DNA from: Chamaea fasciata
Lineage: Eukaryota; Chordata; Aves; Passeriformes; Sylviidae
Assembly: GCA_029207755.1 (NCBI GenBank)
Contig: JARCOQ010000017.1
Coordinates: forward strand, 6,336,945 to 6,400,944
Length of the DNA: 64,000 nucleotides
Direction: 5' to 3'
How positions within the stretch are numbered: position 1 is the stretch's first letter; each line of letters opens with the position of its first letter. The notes beneath the pieces are model-generated. The model made no database searches, was not told where the DNA came from, and was given only the letters and a program-made list of their open reading frames with translations. A program made the position numbers and the translations under genes. Shown here piece by piece: positions 59,227-64,000 of this stretch.

Positions 59227-64000
<4,774 letters not shown>

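Overview
This is vertebrate nuclear DNA, almost certainly from a bird. Introns are short for a vertebrate. The 3' ends of at least eight CR1 LINE copies are recognisable, several closing on the ATTCTATGATTC-type tail typical of avian CR1. Coding exons are small, bounded by GT/AG splice sites, and keep phase across introns. A passerine is plausible but not shown by the sequence.

The window holds parts of three protein-coding genes, all on the minus strand. (1) 944-6505: the first five coding exons of SRMS, a Src-related non-receptor tyrosine kinase (N-terminal region, SH3, SH2, linker, start of the kinase N-lobe). The catalytic loop and C-lobe lie beyond the left edge. (2) 11438-52788: a complete peroxidasin-family gene of 22 coding exons. 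I could join all exons in phase into a 1406-residue protein: signal peptide, LRRNT, five 72-bp LRR exons, LRRCT, four Ig domains, animal haem peroxidase domain and coiled coil. It ends at a TGA where other peroxidasins enter their C-terminal von Willebrand factor C (VWC) module. (3) 59227-62267: the last three coding exons of PCMTD2, a protein-isoaspartate-methyltransferase-like protein with a SOCS-box-like C terminus. Its 5' exons are beyond the right edge and a long 3' UTR probably runs left to about 56.1 kb.

The gene order is the main point of interest. In human, PXDNL adjoins PCMTD1 on chromosome 8q11, while SRMS and PCMTD2 are on 20q13.33 with no peroxidasin between them. Here a peroxidasin sits between SRMS and PCMTD2, as expected if a whole-genome-duplication partner of the PXDNL-PCMTD1 block survived in birds and was lost from the human 20q block. 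Its peroxidase active-site residues are all present.

The rest is intron, intergenic DNA and repeats: CR1 fragments, one probable solo LTR in a peroxidasin intron, an (ATTCT)n array grown from a CR1 tail, CA-rich and TA microsatellites, a 39-base T run, and small tandem duplications. An ISRE-type motif lies about 170 bp upstream of the SRMS start codon. The three genes do not form an operon or pathway: SRMS is an intracellular kinase, the peroxidasin is a secreted matrix enzyme, and PCMTD2 is an intracellular putative ubiquitin-ligase adaptor.
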